64,000 bases of DNA from Oryzibacter oryziterrae (GTDB lineage Bacteria; Pseudomonadota; Alphaproteobacteria; Rhizobiales; Pleomorphomonadaceae): contig NZ_JAKJIC010000022.1 in the NCBI RefSeq assembly GCF_021864535.1, positions 1-64,000 on the forward strand, read 5' to 3'. Made by a program: the position numbers and the translations under genes. Position 1 is the stretch's first letter. Every line of letters starts with the position of its first letter. Shown here in pieces: positions 1 through 9,701 of this stretch. The notes beneath the pieces were generated by a model. The model ran no database searches and was not told the DNA's origin. It was given only the letters and a program-made list of their open reading frames with translations.

Positions 1-66
1 GCCAGCCCGACGACAGGGACATCAACCTCGGCCTGGCGACGCCCACACGGCGTCAACCCGGGTCTC

Positions 67-190
67 ATACCAAGTGGCATTGAAAATGACCTTGGTATTC
101 CGTATTCGAATTTCTCATGCCTTTGACGCAAATGAGAAATTCGACTTGTTCTCAATGAGCCAATGCGTCAGCATTCTGGCGAACTGGTCT
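67..190. repeat. 124-bp palindromic intergenic repeat, copy A
   Basis: It is nearly identical (about nine of ten bases) to the reverse complement of 18687-18811. The element starts with ATACCAA, and the other copy ends with the inverse, TTGGTAT, so the family has short terminal inverted repeats. It also holds an internal stem: CGAATTTCTCAT (107-118) pairs with ATGAGAAATTCG downstream. It encodes no recognisable protein. It resembles a MITE-like or RIME-like non-autonomous element; this class assignment is inference. Confidence 0.75.
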
Positions 191-635
191 CAGCTGGATC
201 GGCTGCGATTTCAGAAGATGCCCCTCTGGCCGGATCGCCCCCGACATCTCCGCCCAAGGGGATCAACGGGCTGAAATACCGGAACTTTTTCCTGGCAGAA
301 CGGCTTGTCCTTGATCCTTCCACCCGATTTTGGAACTGCCCGATGTCTTTCCCTGTGTTGCAGGCGACCTGGCAGATCGTTGTTTGGGCAAGTCTTCGCA
401 ATTGGCGTGCCAGATCCGGCAAAATTCCGTGCATCCGTGGAAATACTCTATCTATTACATACACTTGCCTTGTATTTTGCCTTTACCGTCCTTTAGGGGA
501 CCTGGGCGGTTCCTTGAACTTTCGTCGACCACGATCATTTGTGTGGATTTGCGCAACAACGATCCGCTACATTGTCGCGATGTGCGACAACCCGAAACGA
601 AGAGAATACTTCAGGGGAGCGGCCGGAGGACGGTT
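191..635. other. Intergenic region upstream of the sigma-54 activator
   Basis: No credible gene is seen here. The stretch is less GC-rich than its surroundings around 440-560 and probably carries the promoter of the regulator that starts at 636. A palindrome at 572-590 is listed separately. The only other element recognised is the repeat that ends at 190. Confidence 0.5.
572..590. promoter_or_regulatory. Palindromic operator candidate TTGTCGC-N5-GCGACAA
   Basis: Two perfect 7-base arms are separated by GATGT, 46 bases before the start codon of the sigma-54 activator. Activators of this family bind dyad sites through a C-terminal Fis-type helix-turn-helix, so autoregulation or an upstream activator site is plausible. 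The link is inferred from position and symmetry only. Confidence 0.4.
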
Positions 636-2528
<1,893 letters not shown>

Positions 2529-2546
2529 GCCGCAGCGGTCGACGCC

Positions 2547-2572
2547 TCAATCCCGGCCAAGGCCGGGATTGA
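2547..2572. terminator. Perfect 12-bp-arm palindrome between convergent regulators
   Basis: TCAATCCCGGCC and GGCCGGGATTGA are separated by AA. It lies 19 bases after the sigma-54 activator stop and 20 bases before the end of the convergent Crp/Fnr gene, so it is placed to end both transcripts. There is no clear T-run. This sequence type is also a common dispersed intergenic palindrome. Confidence 0.5.
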
Positions 2573-2591
2573 TCAAGACGTCAAAGGCATT

Positions 2592-3302
2592 TCAGATCCA
2601 CTTTGTCTCATAGGCTGCGACCTGCTTCAGGCCGGCCATGTCGAGGATCTGCACGCGGTCCTGCTTCTCGATGCTGATCAGCCCGGCCTTCTGCAACTGG
2701 CTCAGGTTGCGGCTGACCGTCTCCAGCACCAGCCCCAGCCAGTCGGCCAGATCCGAGCGGGTCAGCGGCAGGCGGAAGCTGATCGGACCATTGCCGTTCA
2801 GGGCGCGGGAGCCGGCCAGCAACACGGCAAGGCCAACCATGCCCGAAGCCACCCGCTCAAGCGCGGTCTTGCGACCGAGCAGAACTGCGTGGGTCTGCAG
2901 GCGGTCGATGGCCAGGCGCAGCTCGTTGTTGATCCGCGCCTCGGAAAACTCGGCGTCGGGGCCGTGGACGCGGATTTCGCTGGCGGTCAGCGTTTCGGCC
3001 GCCACCTCCTGCACCGGCGACATCACCGCACCGAACAGCCGGCCAGGGCCGAGGATATCGACGATCTGACGCCGACCGTCGCGCAGCAGGCGTGACAGCA
3101 TCACGGCCCCCTGAACGATCTCGAAAGTCGAGCCCACTTCTTCGCTCTGATCGAACAGACGGCTGCGGCCCGGAAGCCTTATGGCAATGCCATCGCTGTG
3201 CGGGCTGGAACGGGGCGCTCGTACCGGCAGTGTCAGGACATGGCTATAGGCATGACCCGCTGCCGACCCGGCTGATGACGCCGGTGAAGAATTCTCAAGC
3301 AT
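2592..3302 (-). CDS. Crp/Fnr family transcriptional regulator
   Basis: About 236 residues. A cyclic-nucleotide-binding-like beta-roll (roughly 30-130) is followed by a dimerisation helix and a winged helix-turn-helix with the Fnr-type recognition segment ETVSRNLSQLQKAG. The E..SR pattern is that of the FNR/FixK group, which reads TTGAT-N4-ATCAA sites. No N-terminal cysteine cluster is visible, so it is unlikely to bind an oxygen-sensing Fe-S cluster as FNR does; a FixK-like or DNR-like role is more likely. I chose the ATG at 3302 because GGAA lies just upstream; an ATG at 3329 and a GTG at 3380 are also in frame. It converges with the sigma-54 activator. Confidence 0.82.
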   Translation of the reverse strand: MLENSSPASSAGSAAGHAYSHVLTLPVRAPRSSPHSDGIAIRLPGRSRLFDQSEEVGSTFEIVQGAVMLSRLLRDGRRQIVDILGPGRLFGAVMSPVQEVAAETLTASEIRVHGPDAEFSEARINNELRLAIDRLQTHAVLLGRKTALERVASGMVGLAVLLAGSRALNGNGPISFRLPLTRSDLADWLGLVLETVSRNLSQLQKAGLISIEKQDRVQILDMAGLKQVAAYETKWI

Positions 3303-3398
3303 GGAAGTTTCCGTGGATGCTACCGGCATGGAGAACCGGTTCGGACTTCGGACAAGCGTCACGGGTTGACCGCGGCGCACGCTACAGATTGCCTTGCC

Positions 3399-3842
3399 TC
3401 AAGCAATCGGCGGGCCACGTGCGGACGTCCAAGTCCTGTCGAGTGCATCCGGCGCACGAACCTCAGGTGCGAGGGCTTGCGCCAGCTGGATATTGCCGGG
3501 AAGCGGCAGAACCGCGGGGCTGCCCACAAGTCCCGGCGCCGCGGTCACAAGGCAAGCGTCGCAGATCGATGATGCGACAGCCCGGCCGCCCGGCGTCCGT
3601 GCCGAACCATTGCAGATGACCAAGCCATTGGCATCAATGGTCGATGTCGTGGCAGAGCCGACCTGCTGCGCCGCTTCGCCCAGGACGATCGGCTTGTGCG
3701 CCGCGCCCATCATTGCGGACAGGCAGAACAGGACGATGGCAAAGCCGATGCGGATATCGACGGCCTGACGCAAGGACGCAAGCAAACCCGCCGGCTCGCG
3801 GCCAGCGCCTGCCCTGCGCAAAGGCGTCCTGCTTGTCGTCAT
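3399..3842 (-). CDS. Small DUF2946-like membrane/exported protein
   Basis: 147 residues with one hydrophobic segment (about 32-48). It has the cysteine pattern CNG...CDACL typical of DUF2946-like proteins, which are often encoded beside copper or TonB-receptor genes. A second protein of this type lies at 4885-5280, with a PCuAC chaperone between them. The function is unknown; a role in periplasmic metal handling is inferred from the neighbours. The N-terminus is basic and the start codon is uncertain. The C-terminal third is rich in Ala and Pro and may be disordered. Confidence 0.5.
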   Translation of the reverse strand: MTTSRTPLRRAGAGREPAGLLASLRQAVDIRIGFAIVLFCLSAMMGAAHKPIVLGEAAQQVGSATTSTIDANGLVICNGSARTPGGRAVASSICDACLVTAAPGLVGSPAVLPLPGNIQLAQALAPEVRAPDALDRTWTSARGPPIA

Positions 3843-4056
3843 CAGCCTTCCGTTCGTCCGTCAGATTCGTGTGCAGCGCACCATAGCATCTTCAGGCTCT
3901 ATTGCATGACATCATGATGTCGCAAGTGGTCTTTCGCCGCCTCTTGGTGACATTACGGAGTGGCATCCCCTGTCAGAGGGCTCTTTTCCGCGCGATTTGC
4001 ACCGAAATCGCCGCGTAGCCCTGCGCAGTTTCGACAGGGTAATCCACCACCTTTGC

Positions 4057-4083
4057 GTGGCGGCACCCGGATGGTGCCGCCAC
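4057..4083. terminator. 10-bp stem hairpin after the copper chaperone gene
   Basis: GTGGCGGCAC at 4057-4066 pairs perfectly with GTGCCGCCAC at 4074-4083 around a seven-base loop. It sits 15 bases beyond the stop codon of the minus-strand PCuAC gene. There is no strong U-tract, so termination is probable but not certain. Confidence 0.5.
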
Positions 4084-4097
4084 ACTGTTTCAGGCCA

Positions 4098-4616
4098 TCA
4101 GTTGGTATGCTCGCCGTGCGCCGGAGCCTTGGCGTCGATGGCTTCCACCGCCCATTCGACGGCCACCTCGCCGGCCTTCTCGAACTTCAGCGTGCCCTTG
4201 ACCTCGTCGCCCTTCTTGAGCGGCGTCTTGAGCTGCATGAACATGATGTGGAAGGAGCCCGGCTTCAGCGCCACTTCGCCGCCGGCAGGGATCTCAAGGC
4301 CATCCTTGAGCTCCTGCATCTTCATCACGTCGCCTTCCATCTTCATCTCGTGCACCTGCACCACGCCGGCAAATTCGGCGGTGCCGCCGATCAGCTTGTC
4401 GGGCTCGCTGCCGGTGTTCTTGATCACCAGGAAGCCGCCGGCCGCCTTGGCACCGTCCGGCGTCGCGCGGGTCCAGGGGTGAACCAGCACGAGGGCCCCG
4501 GCCTTGACTTCATGGGCGGCAGCCGGCGTCGCGACAGGCGCGACGGCAGTGGCAGCCAGCACCAGCGCCGAGGCGACGACGGCGGAACGGAGAATGCGGG
4601 TCATGTTGGAAAGCAT
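4098..4616 (-). CDS. Periplasmic copper chaperone PCu(A)C
   Basis: 172 residues with a Sec signal peptide (hydrophobic run about 12-30, Ala-rich cleavage region ending AAAH). The mature part is the PCuAC/DUF461 fold. The copper-ligand pattern is visible as VHEM with MKM, then the HIMFM motif (H-x-M-x10-M-x21-H-x-M type). The family delivers Cu(I) to the CuA or CuB centres of cytochrome oxidases. A C-terminal HGEH adds possible metal ligands. The ATG at 4616 has AGGAG six bases upstream; MTRIL at 4604 is an alternative. It is flanked by two DUF2946-like genes on the same strand, suggesting a copper-related cluster. Confidence 0.88.
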   Translation of the reverse strand: MLSNMTRILRSAVVASALVLAATAVAPVATPAAAHEVKAGALVLVHPWTRATPDGAKAAGGFLVIKNTGSEPDKLIGGTAEFAGVVQVHEMKMEGDVMKMQELKDGLEIPAGGEVALKPGSFHIMFMQLKTPLKKGDEVKGTLKFEKAGEVAVEWAVEAIDAKAPAHGEHTN

Positions 4617-4731
4617 GCTGAACTCCTTGTTACAGCTTGAATACGGGCCGACTGTCGGCCCGGGAAATCGGTCAGTTACGTGGATGAGGTGAGGTCGCGG
4701 GGCGACCGACACGCGTCGCCGCCCGCGCTTT

Positions 4732-4845
4732 GGAGCACCCGCCGATCCTGTTGAATCAACATGATCGAAAAGCGGCTGCTCAAACTCTTGAATCTGGAGC
4801 GATTTCATGTCGGCCTGACGATTCCGTCAGGTCGGAAGGCGCTCC
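4732..4845. repeat. Dispersed intergenic repeat, family 2, long copy
   Basis: Its left half (about 4732-4805) matches the reverse complement of 37408-37478. Its right half (about 4775-4845) matches the reverse complement of 16611-16682. It contains two stems: GATCCTGTT with AACATGATC, and GCCTGACG with CGTCAGGT. It lies in the leader between the second DUF2946-like gene and the copper chaperone. It appears to be the full-length form of a mosaic repeat; the other two copies each keep one half. Confidence 0.7.
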
Positions 4846-4884
4846 ATGGCGCGTTGAGGGGCATTCAATGCCCTACGCTGGCGA

Positions 4885-5280
4885 TCAGAGGCTTGGCGGT
4901 CCGCGCAACGACGGCGGTGCGCCGCGCGTCAACAGCGGCAAGTCGAGACGCGCCTGGCTGAAAGCGACCGCTTCGCCCCGAACAACGGGCGTTGCGGCAA
5001 CGCTGGCCTTGGGGAGATCGGCGACTGCGCCGCTCTGCAGGCAGCAGATCTGGCAGTCGTGCGAGGCGTCCATGGGCAGTGTGGCGCCGGAAGATTGCGG
5101 CGCGTCCAGCATCAGCTTGCAATAGACCGGCACGCCGTTGCCGCTCTCGGCAGCCGAGGCGGTTGCGGCGGACAGTGGCAGCAGGATCTGCAGGACGAGC
5201 GCGTAGACAGTCAGAACGCTCATCACGTTCCGCAAGACTAGCCCCCAAAGGTGCCCGGGCCGCAGCCCCGAAGTCCGCAT
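4885..5280 (-). CDS. DUF2946-like exported protein
   Basis: 131 residues. A hydrophobic N-terminal segment (about 20-42, ending in ATASA) acts as signal peptide or anchor. It is followed by the DUF2946 hallmark HDCQICCLQSG, a possible metal-binding CxxCC cluster. The ATG at 5280 follows GGAGAGAG closely and is preferred over a GTG at 5292. It is co-directional with the PCuAC gene, but a repeat lies between them, so a single transcript is uncertain. Function unknown; association with copper genes is known for the family. Confidence 0.6.
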   Translation of the reverse strand: MRTSGLRPGHLWGLVLRNVMSVLTVYALVLQILLPLSAATASAAESGNGVPVYCKLMLDAPQSSGATLPMDASHDCQICCLQSGAVADLPKASVAATPVVRGEAVAFSQARLDLPLLTRGAPPSLRGPPSL

Positions 5281-5495
5281 GACTCTCTCCACTCCGGCAA
5301 AATCCTTAGCATGGGTGGCAGGATTTGCAAACGCAGGCCGGCCTACCGGATATTACGGACACAGACCAGAAACCCGTTGGGCGGCGCCCGCATTTCCCGG
5401 TGCGTTGAGAGGATTGTTCGTATTGGACTTTAGGTGCGGCTCTGTCATATAGGGGCGCCCAATCGTCATTCGGTTTCCAGCGCCGGAGTCAGCTT

Positions 5496-6476
5496 ATGCT
5501 CAATGTGTTTCACCCGGTCGGCGACAGGCTCGAATATGCCCCCGATTGCGGTGAAACGCTTCCGAGTTCGGCGGCGCTGTGGATCGACCTCATGACGCCG
5601 ACCCGCGCCGAGGAGATCGCCATCGAGCGCTTCATCGGTGCCGAGCTGCCGACCCGGGCCGAGATGGAAGAGATCGAGCTGTCGAGCCGGCTCTCCGTCG
5701 TCAACGACGTGCTCTATCTCACCGCCGTGCTGCCCTGCCGCTCGGGCGGCAACGACCCGTCGACCACCGCCGTCACTTTCGTGCTGACCGACAAGCATCT
5801 GGTCACCGTGCGCTATGACGAGCCCGGCTCGATCCCCATGGCGATCAAGAATGTCACCGACCCCGGCGCCGGCATCACCACCTCGCATGGCGCGCTGCTC
5901 ACCATTCTGGAAGCGGCCATCGACCGGCTGGCCGACGTGATCGAACAGTCGGGCGCGCGCATCGAGGCGATCGCCCGTCAGGTGTTCGAGGCCGATCCGC
6001 GCGGCAACCGCTCCAAGGGCGACCGCTATACCGTGTCGCTCAAGAACATCGGCCGCGAAGGCATGCGGCTCGGCCATTTCCAGGAAAGCCTGATCAGCCT
6101 GCAGCGCCTCATCTCCTTCCTCACCGTGAAGATGGACGGCCCGCGCTACGGCAAGGAAGACGTGGCGCGACTGAAGCCGATGACGCGCGACATCACCGCG
6201 CTGGCCGACCATTGCCGCGGCCAGGAGGAGCGCATCACCTTCCTGCTCGACGCCACGCTCGGCCTGATCTCGATCCAGCAGAACGACATCATCAAGATCT
6301 TCTCGGTGTTGGCCGTGATCTTCATGCCGCCGACGCTGGTGGCCAGCATCTACGGCATGAACTTCGACATCATGCCCGAACTGCACTGGAGCCACGGCTA
6401 TATCTGGGCCATCGGCGTGATGGTCCTGTCCGCCGTCGGCACCTTCAGCCTGTTCCGCTGGAAGCGCTGGCTGTAG
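5496..6476 (+). CDS. CorA-family divalent cation transporter
   Basis: 326 residues, the usual length. A large cytoplasmic alpha/beta and coiled-coil N-domain (1-260) is followed by two C-terminal membrane helices (about 270-292 and 302-322). The signature loop after TM1 reads YGMNFDIMPEL, containing the GMN selectivity motif. CorA pentamers carry Mg2+ (also Co2+/Ni2+) through the inner membrane. The protein ends in a basic RWKRWL tail, as is typical. The gene stands alone and converges with the ABC-F gene only 6 bases away. The exact ion cannot be read from the sequence. Confidence 0.92.
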   Translation: MLNVFHPVGDRLEYAPDCGETLPSSAALWIDLMTPTRAEEIAIERFIGAELPTRAEMEEIELSSRLSVVNDVLYLTAVLPCRSGGNDPSTTAVTFVLTDKHLVTVRYDEPGSIPMAIKNVTDPGAGITTSHGALLTILEAAIDRLADVIEQSGARIEAIARQVFEADPRGNRSKGDRYTVSLKNIGREGMRLGHFQESLISLQRLISFLTVKMDGPRYGKEDVARLKPMTRDITALADHCRGQEERITFLLDATLGLISIQQNDIIKIFSVLAVIFMPPTLVASIYGMNFDIMPELHWSHGYIWAIGVMVLSAVGTFSLFRWKRWL

Positions 6477-6482
6477 GCCGCC

Positions 6483-8009
6483 TCACCGGAGCTTCCCGCT
6501 TTCGGCGAAGAACTCCTCCGGCCCGTCCACTTCCACGATCCGCTTGCGCTCGATCTTCCAGAAGCGGTTGGCCACCGCCCGCACGAAGCTGCGGTCGTGC
6601 GAGACGAACAGGCAGCTGACCTGGTGGGCCAGGAGTTCGCCTTCCAGCGCTTCCTGTCCCTCGATGTCCAGATGGTTGGTGGGCTCGTCCAGCAGGTAGA
6701 AGTTGGGGTTGGCGAGCCGCAGGATCAGCATGCCGAGCCGCGCCTTCTGCCCGCCCGACAGGCGGCCTATCGGCTTGCCCTGCATGTCCACGGCGATACC
6801 GGCACCAGCCAGCAGCGCCCGCGCCCGCTGATCGCCGCCATCGAAACGGCGTGTCACCGCCTCCATGGGCGTATCGGCGTCGCGAAGGTTTGCCAGCGCC
6901 TGATCGGCATGGCCGAGCACCAGCGACGGCGTCGCCTTGATGCCCCCGACGAGCGCGTCCGGCCGGTCGATTGCCGCCTTGACCATGCCCATCAGCCGCG
7001 ACTTGCCGACGCCGTTGGCCCCGAGCAGCACGATGCGGTCGTCCTGGGCGATGTAGAGCTTGCCGGTGCGCAGCAGCAGTTGCCCGTCGGGCGTCGTCAC
7101 CTCGGTATTGTCGAGCGTCACCAGCACCTTGGCGTGGGTGCCGCGGTTGGCGAGGCGGATGGCGCCGGCCGAGCGTTCGAGATGCGCCGGCTTGGCCGCG
7201 CCTTCCAGACGTTCGGCCCGTTCCTTCAGCTGCTTGGTCTTGACCACCAGGAGATCGCTGCCGGAGTTGATGCCGATATTGTTGAGCTTGGCGGCCTGCC
7301 GGCGCAGCTGGTCTGCCGTCTTCATGTCGCGCTCGTAGCGGCGGGCGTCGGCCGCGTCCGTCTCGGCGAGCGCCGCACGCGCCGCCGAATAGCTCAGCGC
7401 AAAATCCTGCGACTGCTCGGGGCGCAGGAACAGCGTGCGATTGGTCACCGCATCGAGAAAGGCGCGGTCGTGGCTCGCCATGATCACCGGCACGTCGCGC
7501 GGCAGGCCGTTCAGCCAATCTTCCAGCAGCGCGATCTTGCCGAGGTCCAGGTGGTTGGTCGGTTCGTCGAGGATCAACAGGTCCGGGTCGCGCACCCAGA
7601 CGCGGGCCAGCAGCGCGATGCGTTGCCAGCCGCCGCTCAGCGCCCGCATCGGCCGCTCGCGCATCTCCTCGGGCACCTCGAGCTGTTCCAGCACCACGTC
7701 GGCGCGCCAGGCGTCGGTCTCCGCCTCGTCCGCCGGCAGCGCGTCGAGCACGGCGTCGCGGAAGGAGAGGCCGAGCAACGGCTCCGGCACGTTCTGCTCC
7801 ACATAGCCGACGGTCAGCCCGCGCGCCCGGGTGATCTCGCCGGCGGTCGGGTCGAAAGTTCCGGCGATGCAGCGGAACAGCGTCGATTTCCCCCGCCCGT
7901 TGGCAGCGACAACGCCGATGCGGTCGCCGGCGTTGACGGCAAGATTGAGCCCGGAAAACAGCGGCTGCGACAGGGTGACGCCGAGATTGCGGATATTGAT
8001 GAAAGCCAT
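6483..8009 (-). CDS. ABC-F family ATP-binding protein
   Basis: 508 residues with two ABC cassettes and no membrane segment, as in ribosome-associated ABC-F ATPases. The first Walker A is AANGRGKST (about 34-42), with LSGGW and LDEPTNHLD. The second is GANGVGKSR (about 320), with LSGGQ and LDEPTNHLD. The charged linker between cassettes (about 225-260) matches the P-site tRNA interaction motif region. Housekeeping members (EttA, Uup, YheS types) modulate translation; others give antibiotic resistance. The unusual R in the second P-loop (GKSR rather than GKST) may weaken ATP binding at that site. Its 441-base upstream region contains a stable hairpin at 8190-8213. Confidence 0.9.
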   Translation of the reverse strand: MAFINIRNLGVTLSQPLFSGLNLAVNAGDRIGVVAANGRGKSTLFRCIAGTFDPTAGEITRARGLTVGYVEQNVPEPLLGLSFRDAVLDALPADEAETDAWRADVVLEQLEVPEEMRERPMRALSGGWQRIALLARVWVRDPDLLILDEPTNHLDLGKIALLEDWLNGLPRDVPVIMASHDRAFLDAVTNRTLFLRPEQSQDFALSYSAARAALAETDAADARRYERDMKTADQLRRQAAKLNNIGINSGSDLLVVKTKQLKERAERLEGAAKPAHLERSAGAIRLANRGTHAKVLVTLDNTEVTTPDGQLLLRTGKLYIAQDDRIVLLGANGVGKSRLMGMVKAAIDRPDALVGGIKATPSLVLGHADQALANLRDADTPMEAVTRRFDGGDQRARALLAGAGIAVDMQGKPIGRLSGGQKARLGMLILRLANPNFYLLDEPTNHLDIEGQEALEGELLAHQVSCLFVSHDRSFVRAVANRFWKIERKRIVEVDGPEEFFAESGKLR

Positions 8010-8189
8010 TTGTCGTCTCTGGTCAGATCCGCAAGACGCAACATCGCGGGCGCTCGGCCTTCGTCGATGCGGGCGTCAGCTGCGGTGCATGGGAAATGGC
8101 GATACCGCAGACAGCCTGAAGGCTTGGGCACCGCGAGCCACAAAGGGCAGACCAGGAAGATCCAGCTTGAAGAATTCCGCTTCCGGTCA

Positions 8190-8213
8190 GCCCTGCAAAC
8201 GCATCTGCAGGGC
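8190..8213. promoter_or_regulatory. 8-bp stem hairpin in the ABC-F leader
   Basis: GCCCTGCA (8190-8197) pairs with TGCAGGGC (8206-8213) around an eight-base loop, about 180 bases before the ABC-F start codon. ABC-F resistance genes are often controlled by leader attenuation, but no leader peptide or terminator/antiterminator pair could be recognised. The role is speculative. Confidence 0.25.
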
Positions 8214-8372
8214 CTGGACGGGACCACGTTGCCGGTTGAACCGGAAGAAATTATTGCTCACGTGACCCTCCTTTCTTCTTCGAACAATGGATCGTTCATA
8301 CAGGCAAAAGCAGGCTCTGGCAACTCGACAGGACCAGACGCCAAGAGCTATAGACTCTCAAAACAACACAAA

Positions 8373-8402
8373 CGTGAGAGACAACGCCTGTTGTCTCTCA
8401 CG
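8373..8402. promoter_or_regulatory. Perfect palindrome with GAGAGACAA arms downstream of fic
   Basis: CGTGAGAGACAA (8373-8384) and TTGTCTCTCACG (8391-8402) form a perfect 12-bp-arm dyad with a 6-base spacer. The same core, TGAGAGACAA-N6-TTGTCT(C/A)TCA, recurs at 9656-9681 upstream of the fic gene. Read on the minus strand it is followed by a T-rich stretch (TTTGTGTTGTTTT), so it could also terminate fic. The repeated core with fixed spacing argues for a protein-binding site. Confidence 0.55.
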
Positions 8403-8450
8403 CAATGAACTCAAATTGCCTTGTCCATCAAACCGGCAGCATAGTGAGAA

Positions 8451-9596
8451 TCAAGATCCGGCTCGAACCAAGGACAGCAACGGTTCAAGCGCATATATTG
8501 CCGATCGGCGCCCAGCGGCCGGCTGAATGATCCTAAGAATCCCGGCATCTACCAGAAGGCGAACAAATCTGTGCGCCGTCGGCTGCGGAATGCCGGAGGT
8601 TGTCGTGAAGCGGCTGTTTAGAAAAACCGGGTGGGTGAACATGAAATCCAGTGCAGTTGTGCACCACTGAGAGGCAAGTATTGACCTGAACTTCTCCTTG
8701 AGTTCCTGGTACAAACTCCGAATTTCCTCCGCCTGCTTGAGGTTGGACTTTGCTTGCGCCTCAATCGCGCGCAGGAAGAAGACGATCCACTCCGTCCATT
8801 CGTCATGCGCTGATGCATTGCGCATTCGATCGATGTATTCATCCTTATGCTCTTCCAGATAGCCCGACATATAGAAATAAGGCTCGGAAATGGCCCCGCT
8901 CTGCCATAGCAACAATGGAATGAGCATCCGGCCAATGCGGCCGTTTCCGTCCTTGAAGGGATGCAAGGCCTCAAACTCGATGTGCGCAAGTGCCGTACGA
9001 ATAAGTGTCTCGACGGTGTCATCGTTGATGTAGGCAATCCAGCTGTCCAAGCCGTCCTGCAGTTTCTCGGGCGAGATCGGAACGAAAAGCACCTTTCGCC
9101 GATTGCGATCGACAAGAAAGTTCTGTTCGGTCTTGAACTCTCCAGGCGCGAGACGGGCTCCACGACCGAAGCGGAGAAGCTCCTGATGCGCGGCCCGTAC
9201 AAGCCAAAGCGAAACAGGTGCCCCTGCCCGAATACTACTTTGGGCGGCTCGTATTGCCCGCGAATACAGAAACACCTCAATTGTATCGAGACGATGTTCC
9301 GTTGCAGAAAACTCGTTGTCTTCTGTATGCTCGGCTTCCAGACGCAGCACCTCGTCAAGGGTACTTACGGTTCCTTCCATGCGAGACGAAATCACGGCTT
9401 CCTGATTTCTTACGGGAGCCAACAAAATCTCAGCATTGTGCATGCCCTTCAGCATCTGGTCATATCGAGCCAACGCTGACGCGGCTTGGGCCAGCGGCTT
9501 CATGAGCTGACCGAAGTTCAGATTGCTGGGTGGAAAGCGGTCATAGTGATAGTCGACCGCGTCGCTCAGGTCTGGCTCGACAACCGTTATGGACAT
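8451..9596 (-). CDS. Fic family protein (AMP-transferase type, class II)
   Basis: 381 residues. An N-terminal Fic_N helix carries the inhibitory motif SSRMEG (S70-x3-E74-G75), which places it in class II, where an N-terminal glutamate blocks the ATP site. The catalytic Fic motif HPFKDGNGR is intact at 212-220. The C-terminal part (about 325-375, with TSGIPQPTAHRFVRLLVDAG) is a winged helix-turn-helix, so the protein may bind DNA. Fic enzymes transfer AMP (sometimes other nucleotides) to Ser, Thr or Tyr of target proteins. The gene is flanked on both sides by the same palindrome, suggesting autoregulation. It has lower GC than its neighbours and no antitoxin partner, consistent with acquisition by transfer. 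Confidence 0.92.
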   Translation of the reverse strand: MSITVVEPDLSDAVDYHYDRFPPSNLNFGQLMKPLAQAASALARYDQMLKGMHNAEILLAPVRNQEAVISSRMEGTVSTLDEVLRLEAEHTEDNEFSATEHRLDTIEVFLYSRAIRAAQSSIRAGAPVSLWLVRAAHQELLRFGRGARLAPGEFKTEQNFLVDRNRRKVLFVPISPEKLQDGLDSWIAYINDDTVETLIRTALAHIEFEALHPFKDGNGRIGRMLIPLLLWQSGAISEPYFYMSGYLEEHKDEYIDRMRNASAHDEWTEWIVFFLRAIEAQAKSNLKQAEEIRSLYQELKEKFRSILASQWCTTALDFMFTHPVFLNSRFTTTSGIPQPTAHRFVRLLVDAGILRIIQPAAGRRSAIYALEPLLSLVRAGS

Positions 9597-9601
9597 CGCG
9601 C

Positions 9602-9611
9602 TTGTCTCTCA
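9602..9611. promoter_or_regulatory. Half-site of the fic palindrome at the start codon
   Basis: TTGTCTCTCA lies five bases upstream of the fic ATG and is identical to one arm of the palindromes at 8375-8400 and 9656-9681. Nearby are two further TCTCATTG-like direct repeats on the minus strand. A bound regulator here would block the ribosome-binding or transcription start region. Confidence 0.4.
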
Positions 9612-9655
9612 ATGAGAACGCCCAATGAGAGTCAAAGGGCTTTACCTTCAATATG

Positions 9656-9681
9656 TGAGAGACAAAGGTGCTTGTCTATCA
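9656..9681. promoter_or_regulatory. Operator-like dyad upstream of fic
   Basis: TGAGAGACAA (9656-9665) and TTGTCTATCA (9672-9681) form a dyad with one mismatch and a 6-base spacer. Sequence and spacing are those of the downstream palindrome at 8373-8402. It lies 60-85 bases upstream of the fic start codon, where the promoter should be. The most economical ligand is the winged helix domain of the Fic protein itself. Confidence 0.5.
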
Positions 9682-9701
9682 AAAAACAAAAAATATGAAA
9701 C

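Larger units (their letters stand above)
8010..8450. other. Leader/intergenic region upstream of the ABC-F gene
   Basis: No convincing gene is present. On the minus strand it would form a long leader for the ABC-F gene. It contains a hairpin (8190-8213) and a small dyad CCGGTTGAACCGG near 8230. Closer to the fic end is the 30-bp palindrome at 8373-8402. Base composition falls in the 8260-8450 part, unlike the flanking core genes. Confidence 0.4.
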
